Positions 1 through 6,451 are shown, numbered from the stretch's first letter. The stretch is 12,025 nt of DNA from Pseudomonadota bacterium (GCA_963205465.1 CAUJKG010000360.1:1-12025); one strand, 5' to 3'. Made by a program: numbers and translations. Notes: a model not told the origin generated them from the sequence alone.

Positions 1-430
1 TTTCGCGCGCTTCGCGGGCTCCGATCTTTGGCCCGAAGGCGACGATGAGATCGAAGTCATGCGCTGGCTGTCCTGGGGCACGCAGCACTTCACGCGCCAC
101 GCCGGCCAGCATTACTTCGAATATGTGATCAAGCCATGGCTTGGCGGAAACCTCGGCGCGCCCGATCCCGCGAGCGCCGAGGAAGCGACCAGGCAATGGC
201 GCCCGTTCGCCGCCGTATTGAACGATCATCTCTCAGGCCGGAAATATCTGCTCGGCGACCGGCTCACCATCGCGGACTTCTCGGTCGCGATCACGCTGCC
301 TTACGCAAAGAAGGCGAAGATTCCGCTGGAGGATTATCCGCACGTCGCGCGCTGGCACGATCGCCTGAACGAGTTGCCGGCCTGGCGCGATCCCTTCCCT
401 TTGCCGGTTCCCGAAGCGCTGGCGGCGTGA
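1..430 (+). CDS. Glutathione S-transferase family protein, C-terminal part (5' end outside window)
   Basis: The frame is already open at base 2 and ends at a TGA at 428-430, so only the C-terminal 142 or so residues are present. They match the all-helical GST C-terminal domain. The stretch GDRLTIADFSVA, about 50 residues before the end, is the conserved N-capping box and hydrophobic staple (T-I-A-D-F) of GST helix 6. The tail with YPHVARWHDRL and PAW is also typical of GSTs. The thioredoxin-like N-terminal domain with the glutathione site must lie upstream. GSTs are cytosolic enzymes that conjugate or reduce electrophiles with glutathione; the substrate cannot be told from this part. A second GST starts 10 bp downstream, so the two are probably co-transcribed. 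An ATG at 59 lies inside the domain and is not the start. Confidence 0.88.
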   Translation, partial: FARFAGSDLWPEGDDEIEVMRWLSWGTQHFTRHAGQHYFEYVIKPWLGGNLGAPDPASAEEATRQWRPFAAVLNDHLSGRKYLLGDRLTIADFSVAITLPYAKKAKIPLEDYPHVARWHDRLNELPAWRDPFPLPVPEALAA

Positions 431-440
431 GACAACGATC

Positions 441-1118
441 ATGACCCTGCGCTTTCATTTTCATCCGCTCTCCTCCTACTGCCACAAGGCGCTGATCGCG
501 CTGTACGAGAACGAGACCGCGTTCGAGCCGGTCGTGCTCAATCTCATGGCCCCGGAAGTCAGGGCCGCGTTCCGCAAGATTTCGCCGTTTGGGAAAATGC
601 CGGCGCTCGAAGACACCGGACGCGGGCATGTCGTGAACGAAGCGACCACGGTCATCGAATATCTCGACGAACATTATCGCGGCGCCACCCGCTTCATTCC
701 CGCCGACGCCGATCAGGCCTGGCAAATCCGCATGTGGGACCGCTTCTTCGACAATTACCTGCATGACAGCATGCAGCGCACGGTCGGAGATAGTCTGCGT
801 GCGGACGGCAGCCGCGACCCCTACACGGTCGAGCAATGCAAAAAGCGGATTTTCGAGTTCTACGGAATTCTTGAACGTCACATGGAAAACCGCGACTGGA
901 TCGGCGCGCAGTTCTCGCTCGCCGATTGCGCGGCAGCACCCGCGCTCTTTTACGCGAATACGATCTATCCGCTCGGCAGGGACTACCCGCATGCACGCGC
1001 TTATCTCAGCCGGTTGATGGAACGGCCGTCTTATGCCCGCGCGCTCGCAGAGGCCGAGCCCTTCTTCCACTTCTACCCGCTCGATCCGAAACCGCAACGC
1101 GTGCTCGCTGCCGTGTAA
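441..1118 (+). CDS. Glutathione S-transferase family protein (complete)
   Basis: This is a complete 225-residue GST, a normal length for the family. Residues 1-80 form the thioredoxin-like domain: an SSYC segment at 11-14 supplies the position of the catalytic Ser/Cys, KMPAL at 52-56 holds the cis-proline that binds the glutathione backbone, and NEATTVIEYLDE from about 66 corresponds to the Glu-Ser/Thr motif that binds the gamma-glutamyl group. The C-terminal helical domain carries the capping box FSLADCA near residue 160. The protein should be cytosolic and use glutathione, but the substrate is unknown. It starts 10 bp after the previous GST stop and is followed after 47 bp by a VOC gene, which suggests one transcript. 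The two GSTs need not be recent duplicates because their C-terminal domains differ clearly. Confidence 0.9.
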   Translation: MTLRFHFHPLSSYCHKALIALYENETAFEPVVLNLMAPEVRAAFRKISPFGKMPALEDTGRGHVVNEATTVIEYLDEHYRGATRFIPADADQAWQIRMWDRFFDNYLHDSMQRTVGDSLRADGSRDPYTVEQCKKRIFEFYGILERHMENRDWIGAQFSLADCAAAPALFYANTIYPLGRDYPHARAYLSRLMERPSYARALAEAEPFFHFYPLDPKPQRVLAAV

Positions 1119-1165
1119 CGGAGAAGCAGGTTCAACGAAACCAACAAAACGTAAGGAGTAAGGTC

Positions 1166-1669
1166 ATGAAACTCGCCGCCCCCATCACCCCTTGTCTGTG
1201 GTTCGACGGTAACGCCAAGGAGGCCGCGGACTTTTATGTTTCGGTATTTCCGAACTCCAAACTCGGTAAGGTTGCGTACTATCCCGACACCGGGAAAGAA
1301 ATTCACGGCATGGACGCCGGCAAGGTGCTGACCGTCGAATTCGAAATCAATGGCCAGGTATTCACGGCACTGAACGCAGGCCCGGAGTTCAAATTCAACG
1401 AGGCGGTTTCATTTCAACTCGCCTGCGAGACCCAGGCCGAGATCGATTATTTCTGGGACAAGCTGCGCCAAGGCGGCGGCGAGGAAGGCCCTTGCGGCTG
1501 GCTGAAAGACCGCTTCGGTCTGTCCTGGCAGGTGTTCCCGGCCATGATGAACAAAATTCTGTCGGAAGGATCACCCGACGAGCGCAAGCGCGTGATGGAT
1601 GCCTTCATGAAAATGAAGAAGTTCATCATCGCCGATATCGAAGCCGCCCGCCGCGGCAAGGCGGCTTAA
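1166..1669 (+). CDS. PhnB-like VOC family protein (3-dmu-9_3-mt domain)
   Basis: This 167-residue protein belongs to the vicinal oxygen chelate superfamily, in the subgroup once mislabelled '3-demethylubiquinone-9 3-methyltransferase' (Pfam PF06983). Family marks are the opening ITPCLWFDGNAKEAADFY, the ING-Q-F-ALN strand, and the hallmark CGWLKDRFGLSWQV followed by a helical tail with PDERKRVMDAFMKMKK. Members of this subgroup have no proven reaction; they are small cytosolic dimers assumed to bind a ligand or metal. The start at 1166 is chosen because AAGGAG (1153-1158) lies 7 nt upstream and family similarity begins exactly there. The frame stays open further upstream, but that part overlaps the GST gene. 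Neighbours are a GST and a DUF1428 gene, a set often found together in stress or detoxification clusters. Confidence 0.9.
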   Translation: MKLAAPITPCLWFDGNAKEAADFYVSVFPNSKLGKVAYYPDTGKEIHGMDAGKVLTVEFEINGQVFTALNAGPEFKFNEAVSFQLACETQAEIDYFWDKLRQGGGEEGPCGWLKDRFGLSWQVFPAMMNKILSEGSPDERKRVMDAFMKMKKFIIADIEAARRGKAA

Positions 1670-1699
1670 GCAAATCGAACACACCAAGGAGCGAGAACG

Positions 1700-2053
1700 A
1701 TGGAATATGTCGACGGATTTCTCATTGCCGTGCCGAAGAAGAAGATGGCGGCCTATAAGAAAATGGCCAAGCTCGGCGCAAAAGTCTGGCGCGAGCACGG
1801 CGCGCTCGACTATCGCGAATGCGTCGCTGACGACGTGTCATGGGGCAAAAGAACTTCCTTTCCCCGCGCGGTGAAGCAAAAGCCCAGCGAAACCGTGATC
1901 TTCTCTTACATCATCTACAAGTCCCGCGCGCATCGCGATGCGGTGAACAAGAAGGCGATGAAAGACAAGCGCTTCGGGAAGATCGATTTCAGCAGCATGC
2001 CTTTCGATACCAAGCGCATGATCTACGGCGGCTTCAAGACGATTGTGACCTAA
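1700..2053 (+). CDS. DUF1428 family protein (YbaA-like)
   Basis: This 117-residue protein resembles E. coli YbaA (DUF1428, Pfam PF07237) along its whole length. It opens with a MEYVDGFLIAVP segment, continues through a GALDYRECVADDV segment and ends with MPFDTKRMIYGGF, all characteristic of the family. The fold is a ferredoxin-like alpha/beta barrel dimer like that of ABM or EthD proteins. The function is unknown, and no catalytic residue can be named with confidence. The start is fixed by AAGGAG at 1686-1691, 8 nt before the ATG. The gene follows the PhnB-like gene after 30 bp. This genomic pairing of DUF1428, PhnB and SRPBCC genes is common in proteobacteria, sometimes with an ECF sigma factor, but none is visible here. 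Confidence 0.88.
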   Translation: MEYVDGFLIAVPKKKMAAYKKMAKLGAKVWREHGALDYRECVADDVSWGKRTSFPRAVKQKPSETVIFSYIIYKSRAHRDAVNKKAMKDKRFGKIDFSSMPFDTKRMIYGGFKTIVT

Positions 2054-2079
2054 CGCGCTTGGGGCTTGCCCCATTCGCG
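2054..2079 (+). other. Intergenic hairpin inside the operon
   Basis: Directly after the DUF1428 stop, the sequence can form TGGGG-CTTG-CCCCA, extended after two mismatches by CGCG/CGCG. No T-run follows, so it is not a classical intrinsic terminator. It could protect or process the mRNA between the DUF1428 and SRPBCC genes. The structure is seen in the sequence; the role is inference. Confidence 0.35.
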
Positions 2080-2099
2080 TAAATAAGGAACGCGAGACG

Positions 2100-2588
2100 A
2101 TGACTACGACCGCAAAGACGCAATCCATGATCGGCAAGGAAGTCGTCGTCTCGCAGCTGATCGATGCACCGCGCGAGCGCGTATTCAATGCCTGGATCGA
2201 TCCGGCGAAGCTCGCGCAGTGGTGGGGGCCGCACGGCTTCACCAATACCCGCTGCGAGATCGAACCGCGGCCCGGCGGAAGAGTTTATATCGAGATGATC
2301 CGCGACGCGGACGGCAAGATGTTTCCGCTCGACGGCGAAGTGGAAGCCGTTGAAGCGCCGTCACGCCTCGTTTTCCGCGCGCGCGGCTATAACCCGGCCA
2401 ACGACAGCACCACGATCGAGGATCGTGTCACCGCAACCTTTGTGGAGAAGGAAGGCAAGACGCTCGTCACCGTGCATCTCTACGTGCTCGAGGTCGCGCC
2501 CGCCTTCATGGAAGCGGCGGAGCGCATGAGCGTCGGCTGGTCGCAGAGCCTGCAAAAGCTGGGGAGCTCCACCGCCAACAAGGAGTGA
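2100..2588 (+). CDS. SRPBCC family protein, AHSA1 type
   Basis: This 162-residue protein has the START-like fold of the 'activator of Hsp90 ATPase 1-like' family (Pfam PF08327). It shows the opening strand VVVSQLIDAPRERVFNAWID, the WWGPHGF motif at about 42-48, then PGGRVYIEM, the GEVEAVEAPSRLVF strand, and the long C-terminal helix (SVGWSQSLQKL) that closes the cavity. These proteins bind hydrophobic ligands. In bacteria many sit next to an ArsR-type repressor, which is absent here. AAGGA at 2085-2089 lies 10 nt before the ATG. A second Met at codon 10 is possible but has a poorer upstream context. It is a cytosolic protein without signal or membrane segments, in line with the VOC and DUF1428 genes around it. 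Confidence 0.9.
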   Translation: MTTTAKTQSMIGKEVVVSQLIDAPRERVFNAWIDPAKLAQWWGPHGFTNTRCEIEPRPGGRVYIEMIRDADGKMFPLDGEVEAVEAPSRLVFRARGYNPANDSTTIEDRVTATFVEKEGKTLVTVHLYVLEVAPAFMEAAERMSVGWSQSLQKLGSSTANKE

Positions 2589-2636
2589 AACGGAAATGTT
2601 GATAGCAAGCGACGCAAAATATCAGGAGCGCAAGCC

Positions 2637-3056
2637 ATGAGCCCACAGACAATCTTCCCTCACCTTTGCATCAAGGGTGCGAAGGAGGCCGTGGAATTCT
2701 ACAAGAAAGCGCTGGGAGCGACCGAGGTCATGCTACTCCCGCATGAGGACGGCAAGCGGCTGATGCACGCAGCGCTCGACATCAACGGCGCACAGTTTTT
2801 CATGCACGACGAGTTTCCGGAATATGCGGAGAGCCACCCCGACAAGATCGGTTCGCCCGCGCGTCTCGGCGGCACTTCGGTGACCGTGCACCTATACGTC
2901 GAGGACTGCGACGCCGCCCACAAGCGCGCAGAGAACGCCGGCGCGAAATCGATCGTGGCGCCGCACGACGCCTTCTGGGGCGACCGCTACGCACAGGTCA
3001 TCGATCCGTTCGGCCATTCCTGGAGCTTCGCGCATACGCTAAAGAAGAAAAGCTAA
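2637..3056 (+). CDS. VOC family protein (glyoxalase/bleomycin-resistance-like, PhnB-like)
   Basis: This 139-residue single-domain VOC protein has paired beta-alpha-beta-beta-beta modules. The first module runs from IFPHLCIKGAKEAVEFYKKALGA; the second is marked by VTVHLYVEDCDAAHKRAENAGA and the closing DPFGHSWSFA, a family signature. It resembles E. coli PhnB and DinB-linked glyoxalase-like proteins. Candidate metal or ligand positions are His9, His93 and the Glu/Asp residues of the late strands, but the activity is not known. AGGAG at 2624-2628, 8 nt upstream, fixes the start. It is a different branch from the VOC protein at 1166, being shorter and lacking the CGWL motif, so the cluster holds two distinct VOC types rather than a tandem duplication. 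Confidence 0.9.
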   Translation: MSPQTIFPHLCIKGAKEAVEFYKKALGATEVMLLPHEDGKRLMHAALDINGAQFFMHDEFPEYAESHPDKIGSPARLGGTSVTVHLYVEDCDAAHKRAENAGAKSIVAPHDAFWGDRYAQVIDPFGHSWSFAHTLKKKS

Positions 3057-3077
3057 AAGACGCGCGGAGCCAGCCCC

Positions 3078-3626
3078 ATGATGATGACGCCTTTTTATAT
3101 CGTAATCGGCATCGGCGCGGTGATGATCGCAGCGATCCTGCTCGTGCTCGTGATCGCCGCGGCCAAGCCGAACCGCTTTCGCGTCGAACGCTCGATCGGC
3201 ATTGCCGCGCCCCCCGGGAAAATCTTTCCGTTGCTCGACGATCTGAGACAGCAGCGGCTGTGGTCGCCCTACGAACAGAAAGACCCCGGCATGAAGCGGA
3301 CCTATTCCGGCGCGGAAAGCGGCGCGGGCGCGATCTATGAATGGGATGGCGACAAGAACATCGGCGCCGGCAGGCAGGAAATCGTTAGCACCACTGCGAA
3401 TGAAAGAATCGAAGGCAAGATCGATTTCTTCCGTCCCATGAAAGCAAACAATCGTTTCGAGCTTCTGCTGAGGCCCGCCGCCAATGGCACCAATGTCACC
3501 TGGGCGATCTTCGGCCCCATGCCTTTCTCCAGCAGGATCTTCTCGGTCTTCATGGACTTCGACAAAATGATCGGCAGCGACTTCGAAAAGGGATTGATAG
3601 AACTGAAGCAGGTTGCGGAAAGGTAG
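3078..3626 (+). CDS. Membrane-anchored SRPBCC family protein
   Basis: This 182-residue protein has one N-terminal membrane segment (about residues 5-29, rich in I, V, L and A) followed by a START-like domain of the Polyketide_cyc2 type (PF10604). The domain begins with FRVERSIGIAAPPGKIFPLLDD and contains the LWSPYEQKDP segment and YEWDGDKN strand typical of this subgroup. The single anchor suggests the ligand-binding domain is held at the inner membrane; its side is not obvious. The ligand is unknown. GGAG at 3066-3069, 8 nt upstream, supports the first of three consecutive ATG codons. The gene starts 21 bp after the VOC gene and is followed after 7 bp by a small membrane protein, hinting that the two act together. 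Confidence 0.87.
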   Translation: MMMTPFYIVIGIGAVMIAAILLVLVIAAAKPNRFRVERSIGIAAPPGKIFPLLDDLRQQRLWSPYEQKDPGMKRTYSGAESGAGAIYEWDGDKNIGAGRQEIVSTTANERIEGKIDFFRPMKANNRFELLLRPAANGTNVTWAIFGPMPFSSRIFSVFMDFDKMIGSDFEKGLIELKQVAER

Positions 3627-3633
3627 CGCACCG

Positions 3634-4035
3634 ATGCCGCTTACGATCCTGCTGGCCAAGGTTTTCGGGATCGCCCTGATTGCGGTCAGCCTTGCGCTGA
3701 TTGCGAAGCGCAGCTTTTTCGAAAAGATCACGCGGGACTTCCTGCAGCAGGATTTGTTGCGCCTCGTCATTTCGTTTTCGGAAATGGTCGCGGGCCTTTT
3801 CATTGTGGTCGGACACAATGTCTGGAGCCCGGCCCCCGCCGCGATCATCACCTTCCTCGGCTGGGTCTTCGTGCTCGAAGGCGGCAGCTATTTACTCCTG
3901 CCCCGGCACTGGACCGAGCGCTTCATCCAGGCCGTGAACCGTCCGCATTTTTTCGTTGCGAGCGGCATCCTCGGGCTTGTGCTCGGACTCTATCTCACGA
4001 GCTACGGCTTCGGCCTGTGGCCGCGACTGCCTTAA
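3634..4035 (+). CDS. Small four-helix integral membrane protein
   Basis: This 133-residue protein has four predicted membrane segments (about 4-24, 41-61, 68-89 and 106-125). Short charged loops include KRSFFEKITRDF between helices 1 and 2 and PRHWTERFIQ between 3 and 4. I do not recognise a named family; in size and layout it resembles DoxX-like or DUF-type small membrane proteins. The ATG at 3634 is preferred because it lies 7 bp after the previous stop and the first helix starts right after it. A TTG at 3613 would overlap the upstream gene and add a polar stretch. It is the last gene of the left cluster. A transport, quinone or anchoring role cannot be decided from sequence. Confidence 0.75.
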   Translation: MPLTILLAKVFGIALIAVSLALIAKRSFFEKITRDFLQQDLLRLVISFSEMVAGLFIVVGHNVWSPAPAAIITFLGWVFVLEGGSYLLLPRHWTERFIQAVNRPHFFVASGILGLVLGLYLTSYGFGLWPRLP

Positions 4036-4076
4036 CGCACCGATACACCTGTTCTCCCAATCGAGCGTTCGCCGGG

Positions 4077-4111
4077 GCGGTAAAGCGGCAGTGGCGCGCT
4101 TGCTTCACCGC
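4077..4111 (+). terminator. Possible hairpin at the end of the left gene cluster
   Basis: GCGGTAAAGC at 4077-4086 can pair with GCTTCACCGC at 4102-4111, giving nine of ten base pairs around a 15-nt loop. It lies 41 bp after the last stop of the cluster. There is no T-run, so an intrinsic terminator is doubtful; it may be a barrier in a Rho-dependent end. The rest of 4036-4124 shows nothing else. Confidence 0.3.
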
Positions 4112-4124
4112 TCCCGGGAAGGTC

Positions 4125-4163
4125 TTGTCAGCGACACTACTCTGCACTACAGAGTTCTCTGTA
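4125..4163 (+). promoter_or_regulatory. Promoter with overlapping palindromic operator upstream of the hydrolase operon
   Basis: A -35-like TTGTCA (4125-4130, five of six consensus matches) is followed after exactly 17 bp by a weak -10, TACAGA (4148-4153). The -10 lies inside a perfect 16-bp palindrome, TACAGAGTTCTCTGTA (4148-4163). A symmetric site over the -10 is the usual layout for a repressor operator, for example of TetR-type or winged-helix regulators. The palindrome is seen directly; binding is inference. The winged-helix gene at the end of this operon (5756-6052) is the nearest candidate regulator. The start codon of the hydrolase follows at 4196. Confidence 0.55.
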
Positions 4164-4195
4164 ATTCTTCATGCGATCAGATTTGGAGCAAAACA

Positions 4196-5182
4196 ATGCG
4201 CGTGGTCTTGGGAAGCCTGAAAGTCGTGCTTTGGCTGCTTGCCGCTGTCGGGGGCGTGGCGCTGATCCTTGCAATCATGATCGCAACGCCGCTCAAACTA
4301 CCCGCGCCACTGCCGTTTATTGCCGATGCCGTGCGTCCAGTTGACTACGAGGGCCAGCCGCCAATGCTGGTTTTTCGCGCACGCGACGGCTCCTACCACG
4401 CCTAACGTCACTATCCTGCAACGACCCCCGTTACCGGCCGGGTGGCAGTGCTGATCCATGGCTCCTCGGGTTCGAGCCTGGCCATGCATCCGTTGGCAAA
4501 AGCGCTCGCGGCGCGCGGGGTCGAGAGTTTCGTGCCGGATATTCGCGGACACGGCGCTTCAGGTACGCTTGGCGATATCGGCTATCTCGGCCAGCTCGAC
4601 GACGACATGGCCGATCTCGTCGCGCATATTCGCAGCAAGGGCGTGACTTTGCCGCTGACCCTGGTCGGCCATTCGAGCGGCGGTGGTTTTGCGCTGCGCG
4701 TTGCGGGTTCTCCCAACCAGAATTTATTCGTGCGCACGGTGCTGCTCTCTCCGTTCCTCGGCGTGACCGCGCCATCGACGCGCCCGAATGCGGGCGGCTG
4801 GGCCAGCCCCAATATTCCACGCATCATCGCGCTCAGCATCCTGCGCAATGCGGGGATCATTTGCTGCGAACAGCTTCCGGTGGTCGCCTTCGCAGTCCCG
4901 GAGAAGTTGAAAAATATTCTGACATCGCAATACTCGTTTCGGCTGCTCGCAAATTTCAGCGCGCATCGCGACTATCGCGCCGACCTGAACGGAGCAAAGG
5001 GACCGCTTACCTTGATCGCAGGCGCGAATGATGAGCTGATGTTCGCCGAGAAATACGATGAAGCCGTCAAAGGCACCGCAGCGAAGGCCGATATCCGGAT
5101 TCTACCGGACGTCAACCACATGGACGTCGTCAGCAATGCCCGGGTAACAGCGGTGATCGCCGAAGACATCGCAACGAGATGA
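4196..5182 (+). pseudogene. Alpha/beta hydrolase interrupted by an in-frame TAA at codon 70
   Basis: One reading frame (position 4196 onward) encodes a full alpha/beta hydrolase of about 328 codons, broken only by TAA at 4403-4405. Before the stop are an N-terminal membrane anchor (about residues 7-30) and the first strand, MLVFRARDGSYHA. After it, RHYPATTPVTGRVAVLIHGSSGSS continues in the same frame with the oxyanion HG motif. The nucleophile elbow GHSSGGG, an acid in GANDELMF and the catalytic histidine in DVNHMD are all intact. Homologues usually have a Tyr-Arg pair after the DG turn, so a Tyr codon probably became TAA. GGAG at 4185-4188, 7 nt before ATG 4196, is a good SD. A GTG at 4442 could start a 246-residue core, but no SD precedes it and it would lack the first strand. 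The lack of other decay points to a very recent mutation, a sequencing error or readthrough. Confidence 0.8.
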
Positions 5183-5751
5183 AGAACGAGAGCAAGCGCA
5201 TGATCGATCGCAGCGAGGCCAGCTCGGCGCTTGCCGACATCGCAGAGATTGGCGCCCGCGTGCGCCAGTCGCTGTTTTATCGGCGCACGAGCGCGATGCT
5301 GATCCTGTGGGGTGCGCTGACTTTCGCAGGCTATCTCGGAATGTTCGTGGCTCCGTCGTTCTCGCGCTGCGCCTGGATTGCGATCATGATCCTGGGAATA
5401 TGCGGGTCGGTCGTGATCGGCATGGTCAGCGCAAAGCGCCAGGGGGTGAACAATTTCAGCGCCCGGCTGTTGGTAGCGTTCCTGGTCTTTATTGCGTTCG
5501 GCTTGATCTGGAGTGTCGCACTTGGCGGATTCAGTGCCCGCCAACTCGGCGCATTTTGGACGAGCTACTTCATGCTGCCTTACATCCTGCTCGGCCTATG
5601 GCTGGGTTGGGCTTTCGTCGCGATCGGATTGAGCGTCATGGCGCTGACTTTCGCCGGATATTTCTATGCCGGCGACTGGTTCCCGCTCTGGATGGCTTTT
5701 GTAAACGGCATCGGCCTGATCCTCGGCGGCTTGTGGATGCGGCGGAGCTGA
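5179..5751 (+). CDS. Polytopic inner-membrane protein of unknown function
   Basis: This 190-residue protein has five to six predicted membrane helices (about 38-58, 64-84, 95-116, 125-144, 144-163 and 168-187), after a polar N-terminal segment of about 35 residues (DRSEASSALADIAEIGARVRQ) that is probably an amphipathic cytoplasmic helix. I do not recognise a named family. The ATG at 5179 overlaps the hydrolase stop by 4 bp (ATGA), a sign of translational coupling. An ATG at 5200, preceded by GAGAG, is an alternative start that removes seven residues. A winged-helix regulator follows after 4 bp. A membrane protein directly coupled to a small winged-helix regulator is a recurrent arrangement, often with the regulator controlling its own operon; that role is inferred here. 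Confidence 0.82.
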   Translation: MKNESKRMIDRSEASSALADIAEIGARVRQSLFYRRTSAMLILWGALTFAGYLGMFVAPSFSRCAWIAIMILGICGSVVIGMVSAKRQGVNNFSARLLVAFLVFIAFGLIWSVALGGFSARQLGAFWTSYFMLPYILLGLWLGWAFVAIGLSVMALTFAGYFYAGDWFPLWMAFVNGIGLILGGLWMRRS

Positions 5752-5755
5752 CGAG

Positions 5756-6052
5756 ATGTCGGAACTGAACGACATCATTCATCAGCCCTTGCGCCTGAAA
5801 ATCATGGCTGCACTGAATGCCCTGCCGAAAGGCAAGGGACTCGAATTTTCTCATTTGAAAAAGCTGACCGGTGCCACCGACGGCAACCTCGGCGCACATA
5901 TCGAAACGCTTGCCAAAGCGAATTATGTCGCGGTGACGAAAGCCTTCGTCGGCAAGAAACCGCAGACCACGGTCACCGCCACCGCCGCAGGCCGCAGCGC
6001 CTTCGCAAAGCACATCGCTTCGCTGCGAGAGATCATCGAAAGCGGAAACTAA
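5756..6052 (+). CDS. Winged-helix DNA-binding transcriptional regulator (HTH_34/MarR-like)
   Basis: This 98-residue single-domain protein has a winged-helix fold of the PF13601 type. It starts with HQPLRLKIMAALNALP (first helix), followed by the helix-turn-helix FSHLKKLTGATDGNLGAHIETLAKANYV (about 31-58), with the recognition helix at DGNLGAHIETL. The wing is VTKAFVGKKPQTTVTATAAGR (about 60-80), and a short C-terminal helix follows. Such proteins bind palindromic operators as dimers. It is the last gene of the operon starting at 4196 and begins 4 bp after the membrane protein stop. It may bind the palindrome at 4148-4163, but no sequence feature proves this. No sensor domain is present, so any signal must act on this small domain or come through partners. 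Its stop touches the stop of the convergent SMR gene. Confidence 0.9.
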   Translation: MSELNDIIHQPLRLKIMAALNALPKGKGLEFSHLKKLTGATDGNLGAHIETLAKANYVAVTKAFVGKKPQTTVTATAAGRSAFAKHIASLREIIESGN

Positions 6053-6379
6053 TCAGCCAGTACTCGGCGTCACGAATTTCAGCCCGACCACGCCCGCCAC
6101 GATCAGGAGGAGGCAGACGATGCGCGCGACGTCACGCGATTCGTTGAACAGCCACATGCCCAGGATCGCGGTACCCACCGCACCGATGCCGACCCAGACG
6201 GCATAAGCCGTCCCTACCGGCAACGTGCGCAGTGCATATTCGAGAAAGACAAGACTCACGATCATGGACGCGAGCGTCCACAGCGAAGGCCAGAGCTTGG
6301 AAAATCCGTCGGTATATTTCAGGCCGATCGCCCAGCCGACTTCGAACAACCCGGCAATAGCAAGACTCGCCCACGCCAT
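6053..6379 (-). CDS. sugE: SMR family guanidinium exporter (Gdx/SugE)
   Basis: This 108-residue small multidrug resistance protein has four membrane helices. It carries the residues that mark the guanidinium-exporting Gdx branch rather than the Qac drug pumps: Glu13 (proton/substrate site), Trp16, Ser42, Tyr59 and Trp62, with the motifs GLKYTDGFSKLWPS and GTAYAVWVGIGAVGT. From known family members it should act as an antiparallel dimer exchanging guanidinium for protons at the inner membrane. SD AGGGAG (6393-6388) sits 8 nt before the ATG. The leader holds a guanidine-II riboswitch, which independently supports the substrate. It lies 108 bp downstream of the glutamate dehydrogenase stop on the same strand. 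Its stop directly abuts the convergent regulator's stop, with no terminator between them. Confidence 0.95.
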   Translation of the reverse strand: MAWASLAIAGLFEVGWAIGLKYTDGFSKLWPSLWTLASMIVSLVFLEYALRTLPVGTAYAVWVGIGAVGTAILGMWLFNESRDVARIVCLLLIVAGVVGLKFVTPSTG

Positions 6380-6387
6380 GAGAGGAA

Positions 6388-6449
6388 CTCCCTGCGCGCA
6401 GGGTCGTCCCTGCAGAAAAAGAAAAACGGCGGGGTCGTCCCCGCCGTTT
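6388..6449 (-). ncRNA. Guanidine-II (mini-ykkC) riboswitch controlling sugE
   Basis: On the minus strand two stem-loops with identical ACGA loops occur in series. P1 (6449-6424) has a perfect 11-bp stem capped by GGGG-ACGA-CCCC. P2 (6413-6398) is GCAGGG-ACGA-CCCTGC. A 10-nt U-rich linker separates them. Paired hairpins with ACGR loops are the defining consensus of the guanidine-II class, and the downstream gene is the expected exporter. The 3' arm of P2 can instead pair with CAGGG of the SD region (6394-6390) across a CGCG loop. Guanidine binding to the two loops should therefore stabilise P2 and release the SD, turning translation on. The class and mechanism are established; assignment here rests on sequence alone. 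Confidence 0.95.
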
Positions 6450-6451
6450 CG

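Noticed and set aside
291..1097. A 268-codon minus-strand frame opposite the GST genes.
   Set aside because: It spans two real GST genes and has no family resemblance.
3039..3851. A 270-codon minus-strand frame across the anchored SRPBCC and membrane protein genes.
   Set aside because: The + strand genes have SDs, membrane segments and family motifs; the antisense frame has none.
4442..5182. A separate, intact 246-residue hydrolase starting at GTG 4442.
   Set aside because: The start has no SD, omits the first core strand and N-terminal anchor, and the frame upstream continues the same protein across a single TAA; kept only as an alternative in the pseudogene entry.
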